Shown here: in pieces, positions 50,641-59,059 of the stretch
Position numbering within the stretch: position 1 is the stretch's first letter
How the letters are laid out: each line of letters opens with the position of its first letter
NCBI GenBank assembly: GCA_017934745.1
Contig: JAGBIY010000010.1
Location: forward strand, 49,491 to 113,490
Direction: 5' to 3'
DNA: 64,000 bases
From: Treponema sp.
Lineage (GTDB): Bacteria; Spirochaetota; Spirochaetia; Treponematales; Treponemataceae
Position numbers and translations under genes: made by a program
Notes under the pieces: model-generated
Told to the model about the DNA's origin: nothing
The model's input: only the letters and a program-made list of their open reading frames with translations
Database searches by the model: none

Positions 50641-51553
50641 TTGGTACGAACAGAAGCAGAACAACTCCCTCGGCTATTTTCTCATGCTAAAATGCCTGAA
50701 AATTCTGCCTTCGTGGCTCTTCAGGTTCTTCGCGCTATTCGTGGGATTCTTCTATTGGACGTTCTCGAAAAACGCCAGGCGTTTCTCAAGGATGTACTTC
50801 TCGAATCTTGGGCGAAGGGGCAGTTCCCTGAAGCACATAGCGTGCTTCGCCGTGAATCTCGTGGAGGACGTCCAGTCGTGGGCGGGAAAACTCAACTTCT
50901 CGAACGTGGAATGGCAGGGAACGGACGTGCACAACCTCGTCTCGGACATCGACACTGGGAAGGGGGCGGTCATCGTCATCTCGCACCTCGGAAACGCGCA
51001 GATGCTCAAAGGGCTGGCGAGCATGGGCGAATCCGGGACAAAGCGGAGGATGTCCATAACGACAATCTCGGACGCGAACATATCGGCGGGATTCAACGCA
51101 CTGCTGAACCAGGTGAATTCCGACTCCAGTTTCCACATCGTAAGCTCCAACGACATCGGCCCGGAGACGATTCTTCTGCTGCAGGAACGTCTTGAGAACG
51201 GGGAAGTCGTCGTCATCGCGGGCGACAGAGTGAGCGCGCACACGGACAGGAACATCAAAATCAATTTTCTCGGCAAGGAAGCAAACTTTCCATACGGAGT
51301 CTTCCTTATGATTTCGCTTTTGAATTCCCCCACGTATTTCGTCAACGGCATGAGACACAAGGATTTCGCCCTCGACGCGAAGTACGACATGTATGTAAAG
51401 AAATGCCCGGTCGATTTCGGCTGCAAGCGGAGCGAGCGCGACGGAAGAATAAGAGAGGCGGCGGAATGCTACGCGCGGAACCTTGAGGAACTGTGCAGAA
51501 TCCACCCGTATCAATGGTACAATTTTTTTGATTTCTGGGGCGGACAGGACTAA
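50630..51553 (+). CDS. LPLAT-superfamily (HtrB/COG4261-like) acyltransferase (ApeJ C-half-like)
   Basis: 307 aa. N-terminal membrane anchor and LpxL/HtrB-like core (YFLMLKCLKILPSWLFRFF, AVIVISHLGNAQMLKG, VVVIAGDRVSAH). The HX4E/D catalytic motif reads HLGNAQ, with Gln at the acidic position, which is unusual and could reduce activity. Starts at GTG (GGAG, 8-nt spacing), overlapping the glycosyltransferase stop. Likely attaches a second acyl chain to the membrane anchor. Confidence 0.78.
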   Translation: MADNWYEQKQNNSLGYFLMLKCLKILPSWLFRFFALFVGFFYWTFSKNARRFSRMYFSNLGRRGSSLKHIACFAVNLVEDVQSWAGKLNFSNVEWQGTDVHNLVSDIDTGKGAVIVISHLGNAQMLKGLASMGESGTKRRMSITTISDANISAGFNALLNQVNSDSSFHIVSSNDIGPETILLLQERLENGEVVVIAGDRVSAHTDRNIKINFLGKEANFPYGVFLMISLLNSPTYFVNGMRHKDFALDAKYDMYVKKCPVDFGCKRSERDGRIREAAECYARNLEELCRIHPYQWYNFFDFWGGQD

Positions 51554-51571
51554 TTTTTTTGAGGGAAAAGA

Positions 51572-52018
51572 ATGGAAAACACGATGAGACACACGAACGA
51601 AGAAAAAACGCTGACGGAGGAGACGGAATTCAAAGTCGACTTCAACGACTGCGACCCCATGGGAATCGTCTGGCACGGGAACTACATCAACTATTTCGAG
51701 AGGGCACGGTGCGCGCTCTTGGACAGAATCGGCTACAACTACATCGAAATGGAAAAATCCGGCTACATGTTCCCGGTGACGGAGGTCAAGGCGAAGTACA
51801 TGAAGTCGCTCAGGTTCGGGGACGTGTGCAGGGCCAAGGCCATCCTTGTGGAATACGAGAACATGATTCAGATGAAATTCGAGCTTTACAACAAGAAGAC
51901 AGGGGAATTGACGACGAAAGGAAGCGTCAGCCAGATGTGCGTCAAGGCGGACACGAACGAGACACAGTTCTTCTGCCCGAAATGTTTCACGGAAAAAGTG
52001 GAGGCTGCTTTAAAATGA
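51572..52018 (+). CDS. Hot-dog acyl-thioesterase (ApeK/YbgC-like)
   Basis: 148 aa. The 4HBT active-site pattern DFNDCDPMGIVWHGNYINYFERAR is complete. It would release or proof-read acyl chains from the carrier protein. A strong GAGGGAAAAG site precedes the ATG and the stop overlaps the ketosynthase ATG (ATGA). An extra C-terminal Cys pair (CPKC) is noted. Confidence 0.87.
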   Translation: MENTMRHTNEEKTLTEETEFKVDFNDCDPMGIVWHGNYINYFERARCALLDRIGYNYIEMEKSGYMFPVTEVKAKYMKSLRFGDVCRAKAILVEYENMIQMKFELYNKKTGELTTKGSVSQMCVKADTNETQFFCPKCFTEKVEAALK

Positions 52019-53217
52019 GATTCTTTCTTTCAAAACCGGGCTTGATTTGCGCGTGCGGCACAAACCCAGACGAATTTTCCGAGGCGATTGAAAGAGGCGA
52101 CCAGTCTGGCATAAAGAGCATCACGCTCGGAAAGACAGAAGACGGAGAGGACAGGAAATTCTTCGTCGGAAAAATAGACGACTCAAAGCTCAAAAAGACG
52201 GGCGACAAATACGAAATGCGGCTTCTCCAGATTTTCCAGGCCGCGTTGGACGAAATCGCGCCGACGGTGGAGAAAGCGGTCGCCAAATTCGGCAGGGAGA
52301 GGGTCGGAGTCTGCATAGGGAGCTGCGACAACGGCTCGGAGCTTTCGCTCAAGGCGCACAAGGATTTTTTCGAGAAGGGCGCGTTTCCAAAAGAATACGA
52401 CTTGGAGATTCAGGGCGCGGACTATCCGGCATCTTTCTGCGCAAAAAAATTCGGCATAAAGGGGCTTTCCCTCGCGTTCTCCACGGCGTGCTCGTCGAGC
52501 GCGAGCGCAATCGCAAAGGCGAGGGAGCTTTTGCAGGCGGGAATGCTCGACGCGGTAGTGTGCGGAGGCGTGGATGTCGCGTCCGAAACGGTTCTTCTGG
52601 GATTCGGCTCGCTTGGGGCTGTCTCGGACGAAATAACGACCCCCATGAGCCGGAACCGGCACGGAATCACGCTCGGAGAAGGGGCGGCCGTCTTCGTGCT
52701 TTCAAAAGAGGATTTGGACGGAACTGGAATCGAACTTCTGGGCGCGGGCGAAAGCTCGGACGCGTCGCACATGACGGCGCCACTCGAAGACGGAAGCGGA
52801 GCGGCAGCGGCGATGGAAAGCGCATTGAAGGACGCTGGAATCGGCGCGGACAAAATCGACTATGTGAACCTGCACGCGACAGGCACGAAACTCAACGACT
52901 CGATGGAAGCGAAGGCGGTGGACAAGGTTTTCTCCGGCAGGAAAGTCCCCGTGAGCGGAACGAAGCCGATGACAGGACACACTCTGGGGGCTGCAGGCTC
53001 GCTCGAACTTGCCGCGTGCTTCCTTGCGATTGAAAAGCAGAAACTTCCAATCCACTTGAACGACGGAGCCAAAGACGAAGCGATGCCGGAACTGAACCTG
53101 GTGAGAAAAGCCGAGACCGCAAGCGAAATCAGAACCTGCATGTCCAACTCGTTCGCTTTCGGCGGCTGCAACGTGAGTTTGGTCATCGGAAAAAGAAACG
53201 GAGAAGAATGCAGATGA
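52015..53217 (+). CDS. Beta-ketoacyl-ACP synthase (ApeO-like)
   Basis: 400 aa. Complete KAS I/II catalytic set: Cys in STACSSSAS, His in HATGTKLND, His in KPMTGHTLGAAG, and the GFGG-like FAFGGCN end. It is the only full ketosynthase in the cluster and should extend the polyene with malonyl-ACP. Translationally coupled to the thioesterase and to the next dehydratase. Confidence 0.9.
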   Translation: MRFFLSKPGLICACGTNPDEFSEAIERGDQSGIKSITLGKTEDGEDRKFFVGKIDDSKLKKTGDKYEMRLLQIFQAALDEIAPTVEKAVAKFGRERVGVCIGSCDNGSELSLKAHKDFFEKGAFPKEYDLEIQGADYPASFCAKKFGIKGLSLAFSTACSSSASAIAKARELLQAGMLDAVVCGGVDVASETVLLGFGSLGAVSDEITTPMSRNRHGITLGEGAAVFVLSKEDLDGTGIELLGAGESSDASHMTAPLEDGSGAAAAMESALKDAGIGADKIDYVNLHATGTKLNDSMEAKAVDKVFSGRKVPVSGTKPMTGHTLGAAGSLELAACFLAIEKQKLPIHLNDGAKDEAMPELNLVRKAETASEIRTCMSNSFAFGGCNVSLVIGKRNGEECR

Positions 53218-53651
53218 AAATCGCATACGACGAGCTGACAGGGCTTCTGCCGCAAAAAGGCAAGATGCGCTTGATTGACGAAATCACCGAATGCGACAGT
53301 GAAAACTTTTTGGTGGAGTCGCGCACAGAGATTCGGGACAGCTGCATCTTTTTCGACAAGGAATCGGGCGGACTTCCAAACTACGTCCTCTTCGAGTTCG
53401 CCGCGCAGTCGGTGGCGGCCCTCATGGCGAAAAAGGCGGAAGAATCGGGCGGAAAAGGCAAAATCGGCTTCGTCCTGAGCGTGTCGAACATGGCGTTCGA
53501 TTCCGATGTCGTGGAAGCAGGCTCGGCAGTGAACGTGAAGGCGACACTGGAATCGCAGATGGACAACGTGCTTTCGTTCCAGGCAGAATTTTTCGCAGAC
53601 GACAAAAAAATCGGCAGCGGAAAACTCACACTGATGGAAAGCGAGAAATGA
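53214..53651 (+). CDS. Hot-dog 3-hydroxyacyl-ACP dehydratase (ApeP-like)
   Basis: 145 aa. FabA/FabZ-type hot-dog fold beginning LLPQKGKMRLIDEI and continuing LFEFAAQSVAALMAKK, the pattern of ApeP-type dehydratases. It probably pairs with the 109-aa dehydratase at 47702 as a heteromer. The ATG at 53214 overlaps the synthase stop (ATGA); an ATG two codons earlier is also possible. Confidence 0.8.
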   Translation: MKIAYDELTGLLPQKGKMRLIDEITECDSENFLVESRTEIRDSCIFFDKESGGLPNYVLFEFAAQSVAALMAKKAEESGGKGKIGFVLSVSNMAFDSDVVEAGSAVNVKATLESQMDNVLSFQAEFFADDKKIGSGKLTLMESEK

Positions 53652-53661
53652 AAAAGGAAAA

Positions 53662-55182
53662 ATGGAGGAGAAAATGGAGAACAACAGGCCAAAGCTTTTG
53701 ATTGTGGGCGCAGGAATCGCAGGACTCGGCGCGGGTGTTTACGCGCAGAGGTCGGGGTTCGACGTGACGATACTCGAACAGCACATCGTGCCGGGGGGGC
53801 TTTCTGCGAGCTGGAGCCGCAAGGGATATTACTTCGAGGGCGGACTGCACTGGCTCACAGGCTCATCTGAGAAGATTCCGCTCTATCAGATTTGGAAGGA
53901 AGTGGGCGCGCTGCAGGACAACAATCCGGTGTTCTACAAGGACCCAATCTACACGCTCATGATTGGCGGCGGAAAAAAGCTCTGCCTCTACCGGGACACG
54001 GAAAAACTCCGCGAAGAGCTTTTGAACCACGCGCCAGAGGACAAAAAGATGATTGACCGGCTCTGCAGGGACATTTCATATTACAAAAACGTGCATCTTC
54101 TCATAAAGGACAAGGGCGGACTCAAGTGCAAGAACCCCAAATCCCCAAAAATCGGAGAAGTCCTGAAGATGTGGACGGCGGCACTCAGGGTGCTCTACCT
54201 AAAGAACACGTCGGGTCGCGAATACGTCAACAAATTCAAGAACAAGGACGTTCGGAACCTCATCGGCGGCATGATAAACCAGGACTACAACGCGCTCTCG
54301 CTCATCTACACGCTCGGCTCGTTCTCGTCGGGGGACTGCGGCTACCCGGAAGGCGGCTCCGCGAGGATGGCGAAGAACATGGCGGAGACGTTCACCAGTC
54401 TCGGCGGAAAAATCGAATACAGGCAGAATGTCGAAAAAATCAGAATCGAAAAGGACGCAAACGGAAGGAAAAAAGTGAAGGGCGTCGTGGCGAACGGCAA
54501 GGAAATCGACGCGGACGCCGTAATCGTGACGCAGGACGCGAGACAGGCGATAGACGACCTCTTCAAGGACGAGCCGCTTGAGGAGAAATGGGTTCCAAAA
54601 ATGCGGAAGATTTCAATCTCGGAGCAGGACATGTTCTTCGGATTTGGAATCAAGGCGAACTTGAAGGATTATCCGCGCTCAATGCTCATTCCGCTTGAGA
54701 AGCCGTTCGTGGCGGGCGGCAAGGAATTCTACGTCCTTCCTGTGAACAACTACGCGCTCTACCCGAACCATGCGCCTGAAGGCTGCTCCACAGTCTCATG
54801 CCTGCTGCTCGGAGAATTCTACGATTATTGGAAGAAGGCGAAGGAAGACGGAACGTACAAAGAGAAAAAAGAGAAGGCGATAGCGGATTTGACCTCGATT
54901 CTCGAAGAAAAAATACCGGAATTCAAAGGCAACATCGAAGTCACCGATTTGGCGACATCGATTACGAACGAGCGGTTCTGCAAGACATTCGAAGGCGGCT
55001 ACATGAACCTGATGAAGGCCGGCATGATGACCACATCGTTCCCGTCGAAGGCGAAGACCGTGGACGGCCTGTATTTCGCGGGCCAGAGGATGATTATGCC
55101 GGGCGGACTTCCGATGGCGGTGAAGTCGGCATGGAATGCTGCGCAGGAATTGTGCTATGATTTTGGCTTTGAATTCGAATAG
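53662..55182 (+). CDS. FAD-dependent phytoene-desaturase/retinol-saturase-like oxidoreductase
   Basis: 506 aa. N-terminal dinucleotide fold LLIVGAGIAGLGAGVYAQRSG with LEQHIVPGGLSASW, CGYPEGGSARMAKNM in the middle, and C-terminal GLYFAGQRMIMPGGLPMA. These define the CrtI/NAD(P)-FAD amine-oxidase-like family acting on conjugated hydrocarbon chains. Such a gene is not part of the standard proteobacterial ape set, so it may desaturate, saturate or isomerise the polyene here. Starts within a purine-rich AAGGAAAAATGG context; ATG 53674 is an alternative. Confidence 0.85.
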   Translation: MEEKMENNRPKLLIVGAGIAGLGAGVYAQRSGFDVTILEQHIVPGGLSASWSRKGYYFEGGLHWLTGSSEKIPLYQIWKEVGALQDNNPVFYKDPIYTLMIGGGKKLCLYRDTEKLREELLNHAPEDKKMIDRLCRDISYYKNVHLLIKDKGGLKCKNPKSPKIGEVLKMWTAALRVLYLKNTSGREYVNKFKNKDVRNLIGGMINQDYNALSLIYTLGSFSSGDCGYPEGGSARMAKNMAETFTSLGGKIEYRQNVEKIRIEKDANGRKKVKGVVANGKEIDADAVIVTQDARQAIDDLFKDEPLEEKWVPKMRKISISEQDMFFGFGIKANLKDYPRSMLIPLEKPFVAGGKEFYVLPVNNYALYPNHAPEGCSTVSCLLLGEFYDYWKKAKEDGTYKEKKEKAIADLTSILEEKIPEFKGNIEVTDLATSITNERFCKTFEGGYMNLMKAGMMTTSFPSKAKTVDGLYFAGQRMIMPGGLPMAVKSAWNAAQELCYDFGFEFE

Positions 55183-55194
55183 GCGGAAAAGAAA

Positions 55195-55938
55195 TTGATT
55201 TTTGAAACAGAAAACGCAGGGAAAAAAGTTTTGGTGACAGGCGCGAGCGGCGGAATCGGACGGGCGATTGCCATTGCCGCCGCGAAAGACGGATACGAAA
55301 TCGTGGCGCACTACAACTCAGGCGCGGAAAAAGCCGAAGCCCTCAAAAGCGAAATCGAAGGGAGCGGAGGAAAGTGCTCGCTCATCCAGTTCAACATCGC
55401 GGACAGGGAAGACTGCAGAAAAAAGCTTGAAGCGTGGTCGGAAGAGAACGGAGCCTTCTACGGCGTCGTCCTGAACGCGGGAATCTGCCGAGACAACATC
55501 TTCCCGGCGATGACGGACGACGACTGGGACGGCGTGCTCCACACGAACCTCGACGGCTTCTACAACGTGCTGCGCCCGCTCGTCATGCCGATGTGCAAGA
55601 AGCGCAAGGGCAGAATCATCACGATATCGTCAGTTTCGGGAGTCGTGGGCAACAAGGGACAGGTGAACTATTCGGCGAGCAAGGCCGGCATCATCGGAGC
55701 GACAAAGGCACTCGCGCTGGAACTCGCCGGCAGGAAAATCACAGTGAACTGCATCGCGCCCGGAATAATCGAGACCGACATGATAAAGGGAGCGCCAATC
55801 GAAGAGATAGTGTCCGGCGTGCCGATGAAGCGCGCGGGAAAGCCGGAGGAAGTCGCGGCTTTGGCAGTCTTCCTCCTCGGCGAGCAGGCCGGCTACATCA
55901 CACGGCAGGTCATCAGCGTGAACGGAGGCTTGGCATGA
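55195..55938 (+). CDS. 3-oxoacyl-ACP reductase, FabG-like SDR (ApeQ-like)
   Basis: 247 aa. NADPH-binding TGASGGIGRAIA, NAG (LNAGICRDN), catalytic Ser in ISSVSGVVG and YSASKAG (YxxxK). It reduces the 3-oxo intermediate of polyene elongation. The start appears to be TTG at 55195, 12 bp after the oxidoreductase stop with GGCGGAAAAG before it. Its stop overlaps the next ATG. Confidence 0.9.
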   Translation: MIFETENAGKKVLVTGASGGIGRAIAIAAAKDGYEIVAHYNSGAEKAEALKSEIEGSGGKCSLIQFNIADREDCRKKLEAWSEENGAFYGVVLNAGICRDNIFPAMTDDDWDGVLHTNLDGFYNVLRPLVMPMCKKRKGRIITISSVSGVVGNKGQVNYSASKAGIIGATKALALELAGRKITVNCIAPGIIETDMIKGAPIEEIVSGVPMKRAGKPEEVAALAVFLLGEQAGYITRQVISVNGGLA

Positions 55939-56171
55939 GTTTCCATGCGCTTTATGTCTTCGCGTTCCTTTTGTTCGCGATTTTCCTTTTCGTCTCTCTA
56001 TTCGTCCACACCGACTTCAAATTCTATGTGATGGATTTCATCGAAGGAATAATCGAAAAGCTTGAGATGGAGATGGACGAAGTCGACAGGGAAATCGCGG
56101 AAGACGAAAAAGAGCTTGAGCGTCTGAAAGCAGAAAAAGAGGAGCTCAAGAAAAAAAACGATGAGAAGTAG
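55935..56171 (+). CDS. Small membrane protein with a charged coiled coil
   Basis: 78 aa. One membrane helix (about 6-26), then a Glu/Lys coiled coil (about 38-78, LERLKAEKEELKKK). Coupled to the FabG-like gene by an ATGA overlap, so it belongs to the cluster transcript. It could tether or organise the enzyme complex at the membrane; no family recognised. Confidence 0.7.
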   Translation: MSFHALYVFAFLLFAIFLFVSLFVHTDFKFYVMDFIEGIIEKLEMEMDEVDREIAEDEKELERLKAEKEELKKKNDEK

Positions 56172-56172
56172 A

Positions 56173-56202
56173 CCTGTTCCGAAATTGAAGTTTCCGAACA
56201 GG
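56173..56202. repeat. 30-bp REP-like hairpin element, copy 2 (inverted)
   Basis: Arms CCTGTTCCGAAA and TTTCCGAACAGG around TTGAAG. Opposite orientation to the copy at 19460-19489 with two differences, both in the loop. It begins 2 bp after the last cluster gene, so it may also act as the transcript end. Confidence 0.65.
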
Positions 56203-56213
56203 CTTACCAAAAA

Positions 56214-56561
56214 TCACCGAACGCCGAAGAATTTCAAAAAGCCGTATGCCACGAGGACAGTCCCGCAGATGATTTTGAGCGCGAGGCTCCTCTTCAAAGC
56301 CGTTGCCGCCTTCCGCTTGGATTCAGAGTCCGGGTCCTTGGCGCGCTCGGCTTCGTCGGCCTCCTTCGACTTCTCGTTCAGCCTGAACATCGAAAGCGGC
56401 GTGTAGCAGATTATTCCAAAACCGAGCACCCACAAAAGAATCGCATGGTGGATTTTCGTTATCGACATCTGCCGAAAATAAATCACGGCGAAAAACGCGG
56501 CACCGCACACGATGATGCCGGCGCCAATCCATTCAAAAACCTTGGAAACTTTCTCGTTCAT
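56214..56561 (-). CDS. Small membrane protein of unknown function
   Basis: 115 aa with three hydrophobic helices (about 10-28, 38-56 and 93-112) and a charged loop (NEKSKEADEAERAKDPDSES) between the second and third. Not recognised. GAGG site before the ATG at 56561; lies 14 bp after the esterase stop, probably co-transcribed with it. Confidence 0.65.
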   Translation of the reverse strand: MNEKVSKVFEWIGAGIIVCGAAFFAVIYFRQMSITKIHHAILLWVLGFGIICYTPLSMFRLNEKSKEADEAERAKDPDSESKRKAATALKRSLALKIICGTVLVAYGFLKFFGVR

Positions 56562-56575
56562 CTAAAAACCTCGTT

Positions 56576-57616
56576 TTATTTCAAAATTCCGATTTTCTTC
56601 AACCACGGAAGAAGATTATTCTCGTTCCAGCCATACGTTTTTATCGCATACGAAGACGGATTCATGCCAAAACCGTGCCCGCCTTTCGGGAAGCTGACGA
56701 AGACGTGCTCCACTCCCCTTTCGGCCAGAGTCTTGTCCAATCGCACGGAATTCTCGTAAATCACCACGGGGTCGTCCTCGCAGGCCAAAAGAAAAACCGG
56801 CGGCATGTCGTCTGGAACGTTTGCAGGATTCTCCATGGAAAAAGCGTCTTTCATCTCATCAGAATATTTGAAACCGCGGATGTTGAAAAGCGAAAAGCCC
56901 TTCACAGCCGTCGGAATCGAGAACTGCCTCGAAATGAAATTCTTTGAAGAGACGGACGTCGAATACTGGTGCCCCAAAAGGCTCGTTCGGCTCCACTTGT
57001 GCCCGATGTCGTCCTGCATCGAAACGACAGGATAAATCGGCATGACAAAATCCGGGCGCACGCTCTCGGCGGTCTTGATTTCATCGATTCCAAGCAGATT
57101 GAGCTGGTTGCGGGACGAAAATTCCCCAGCCATCGTCACCAAATGCCCGCCCGCCGAGAACCCGATTGCTCCGATTCTGTTTCTGTCGATTCCGAACCTC
57201 GAAGAATTTTCACGGAGAAAGGAAATCGCCCTCTGGAAATCCACGAGCTGGTCGGGGAAGTGGTGCTCGTTGTAGGCGACACGGTACTGCAGGACGAACG
57301 CGGCGAATCCCTTCGAGGAGAACCATCTGGCAGTGTCGAAGCCTTCGTGCTTCATGCCGAGATGGTGGTAGCTTCCGCCCGGGCAGATTATGACGGCGGG
57401 TCTCTTTTCGTTTTCCGAATCAGAATCGAAATCTTTTGAAGGCGGAAAGACGTGAAGAATCGTGTCCCTTTTCTGCGTCTCCATTTTGGGGATTCCGTCC
57501 CAAAGGTAGATTTTCTCGCTCCTGCCTTTGGAAGAAGCGAACGAGGGCTGAACAAAGACAAAGAAAAGCGCAATCGCGCTGCAAATCAAAACAACACAAG
57601 CTGATTTTTTTTCCAT
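56576..57616 (-). CDS. Secreted alpha/beta-hydrolase (acetyl-esterase type)
   Basis: 346 aa. Signal peptide (to about residue 28), then the same core as the cytoplasmic enzyme at 7993: IICPGGSYHHLG oxyanion hole, GFSAGGHLV nucleophile elbow, ACEDDPVV catalytic Asp, KGGHGFGM catalytic His. Probably deacetylates or hydrolyses plant-derived oligosaccharides outside the cytoplasm. Its ATG follows an extended -10 (TGTTAGAAT) by 6 nt, so the mRNA is likely leaderless. Confidence 0.8.
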   Translation of the reverse strand: MEKKSACVVLICSAIALFFVFVQPSFASSKGRSEKIYLWDGIPKMETQKRDTILHVFPPSKDFDSDSENEKRPAVIICPGGSYHHLGMKHEGFDTARWFSSKGFAAFVLQYRVAYNEHHFPDQLVDFQRAISFLRENSSRFGIDRNRIGAIGFSAGGHLVTMAGEFSSRNQLNLLGIDEIKTAESVRPDFVMPIYPVVSMQDDIGHKWSRTSLLGHQYSTSVSSKNFISRQFSIPTAVKGFSLFNIRGFKYSDEMKDAFSMENPANVPDDMPPVFLLACEDDPVVIYENSVRLDKTLAERGVEHVFVSFPKGGHGFGMNPSSYAIKTYGWNENNLLPWLKKIGILK

Positions 57617-57622
57617 GAGGTC

Positions 57623-57653
57623 ATTCTAACAAAATATTGAAACGTGGTATTCT
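57623..57653. promoter_or_regulatory. Divergent leaderless promoter pair (esterase and POTRA protein)
   Basis: Minus strand: TGTTAGAAT, with TAGAAT (57628-57623) ending 6 nt before the ATG at 57616. Plus strand: TGGTATTCT, with TATTCT (57648-57653) ending 6 nt before the ATG at 57660. Both are extended -10 types and both genes lack ribosome-binding sites. Confidence 0.55.
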
Positions 57654-57659
57654 CCTAAA

Positions 57660-59054
57660 ATGAGAAAATCAATTTTACTTACAGTCTTCGCGTTTTTTGT
57701 TTTCTTTTCATACGCCGAAGATTTTGAAGAGACTCCACAAGAACAGCAGTCTACAGAACAGCAGCAGATTACAGAACAGACAGCACAGGAAGCGGATTCA
57801 GGAAGGATTGTGTCCAAAATCGATTTCATTGGGCTGACAAAGACGAGGGATTCCTACCTGCAACTGCGCTACAAAAAGTACATCGGAATGAGAGTGGACG
57901 AGATAGACCTTCACGAGCTTGAGACGCAGCTCCAGTCGGAAGGAGTCTTCGAAAGCATTGTGATAGACGTAATCGACGGAACTGAAGACGGAAGTTCGCC
58001 AACGTTCGACGAGGACGGAAACCCGACAGCTAGAATCGAAGTGAGCGTGTCGGAGAAAATCACGTTCATTCCGCTGCCGTTCGCGATGTACTCCTCGTCG
58101 GGCTTGATAGCGGGCGGAATGGTCATGGACACGAACGCGTTCGGCGTGAAGGACACGCTCATGCTCGGAGGCTTTTTCGCGTCGACCTCGCTCACGGGCA
58201 TGGGAATGTTCTCGAAACCCGCAATCGAGCGTGTCCGCCCTGGCTTCCAGTTCTTCACCTCGATTTCAAAAAACACCCCGAACGTGCGGAACCTGAAAAA
58301 CGAGGAGGTCCTGGATTTCGAAAACTTCGCGGTCTCCTGCTCGCTCGGCATCTTCAACAAAATCGACAAATTCAACACGTTCGGCCTTTCCCTAGGCTTC
58401 AACTACCTGAAAAACGATGCCGAAGGCAATTTCGAATCAATCGGCTCGGCCACAATCGGCTCGGCCGGACTCGCCTATTCACTTTCAAAAAGCGACTGGA
58501 ACGGCTTCTTCATGTCCACTTCATCCATAAACCTCTCCGCGTCGCTGTCAAAATACTTCGAGCTCGACGACGAAGCGTCATTGGCCTCGGTCGTGCAGAA
58601 CTACGCGGCGGCATTTTCGACCCAGAAACCGTTCCTTTCCGACAGATTCCGCCTGCTCGCCCAGGTCTCCGGAGCCTGCGTCGTCGCTCCCGAAAAGAAG
58701 TCCGCGCACATCGCGGAGGCAAAGAAACGCTCGGCGGCGGGTGTCTCAATTCTCTCGGGCGACTTCAAGACCGACATTATTTTCGGCGGAACTGCGGGGT
58801 TCGAGGCGGCTTTGGCGACGTTCAAATTCGGCTTGATTTCGCTCATCGGAAAATACGAAGTCGTCTGGACAGAGGATTTTTCAAAGAACCTCGCCTTCTA
58901 CGAGCTTGACGACGTGGAATTCTGCCACGGACCGAGCGCGGGACTCTGCCTGTACCTTTCGAAGATTGCGTTCCCGGCGTTGTCGATGAACGTCTCGTAC
59001 AACGTCTCTGAAAGCTACTGGCAGTATTCGTTCTCGCTCGGAATGAGCATGTGA
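57660..59054 (+). CDS. Omp85-type outer-membrane protein with one POTRA domain
   Basis: 464 aa. Signal peptide (to about residue 19), a Gln/Glu/Thr-rich linker, one POTRA domain (about 48-135: IVSKIDFIGLTKTRDSYLQLR, LETQLQSEGVFESIVIDV) and a C-terminal beta-barrel region (about 140-464) with alternating aromatic/polar strands ending YSFSLGMSM. Shorter than BamA (five POTRAs), closer to single-POTRA Omp85 relatives. Function in outer-membrane assembly or secretion is inferred. Leaderless promoter. Confidence 0.8.
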   Translation: MRKSILLTVFAFFVFFSYAEDFEETPQEQQSTEQQQITEQTAQEADSGRIVSKIDFIGLTKTRDSYLQLRYKKYIGMRVDEIDLHELETQLQSEGVFESIVIDVIDGTEDGSSPTFDEDGNPTARIEVSVSEKITFIPLPFAMYSSSGLIAGGMVMDTNAFGVKDTLMLGGFFASTSLTGMGMFSKPAIERVRPGFQFFTSISKNTPNVRNLKNEEVLDFENFAVSCSLGIFNKIDKFNTFGLSLGFNYLKNDAEGNFESIGSATIGSAGLAYSLSKSDWNGFFMSTSSINLSASLSKYFELDDEASLASVVQNYAAAFSTQKPFLSDRFRLLAQVSGACVVAPEKKSAHIAEAKKRSAAGVSILSGDFKTDIIFGGTAGFEAALATFKFGLISLIGKYEVVWTEDFSKNLAFYELDDVEFCHGPSAGLCLYLSKIAFPALSMNVSYNVSESYWQYSFSLGMSM

Positions 59055-59059
59055 GTCGT

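Noticed and set aside
52015-53217. Housekeeping fabF/fatty-acid-synthesis operon instead of a specialised cluster
   Set aside because: The ACP, half-KS, O-methyltransferase, adenylating ligase, GT2 and two LPLATs in this order are not a fatty-acid operon, and fabD, fabH and acc genes are absent.
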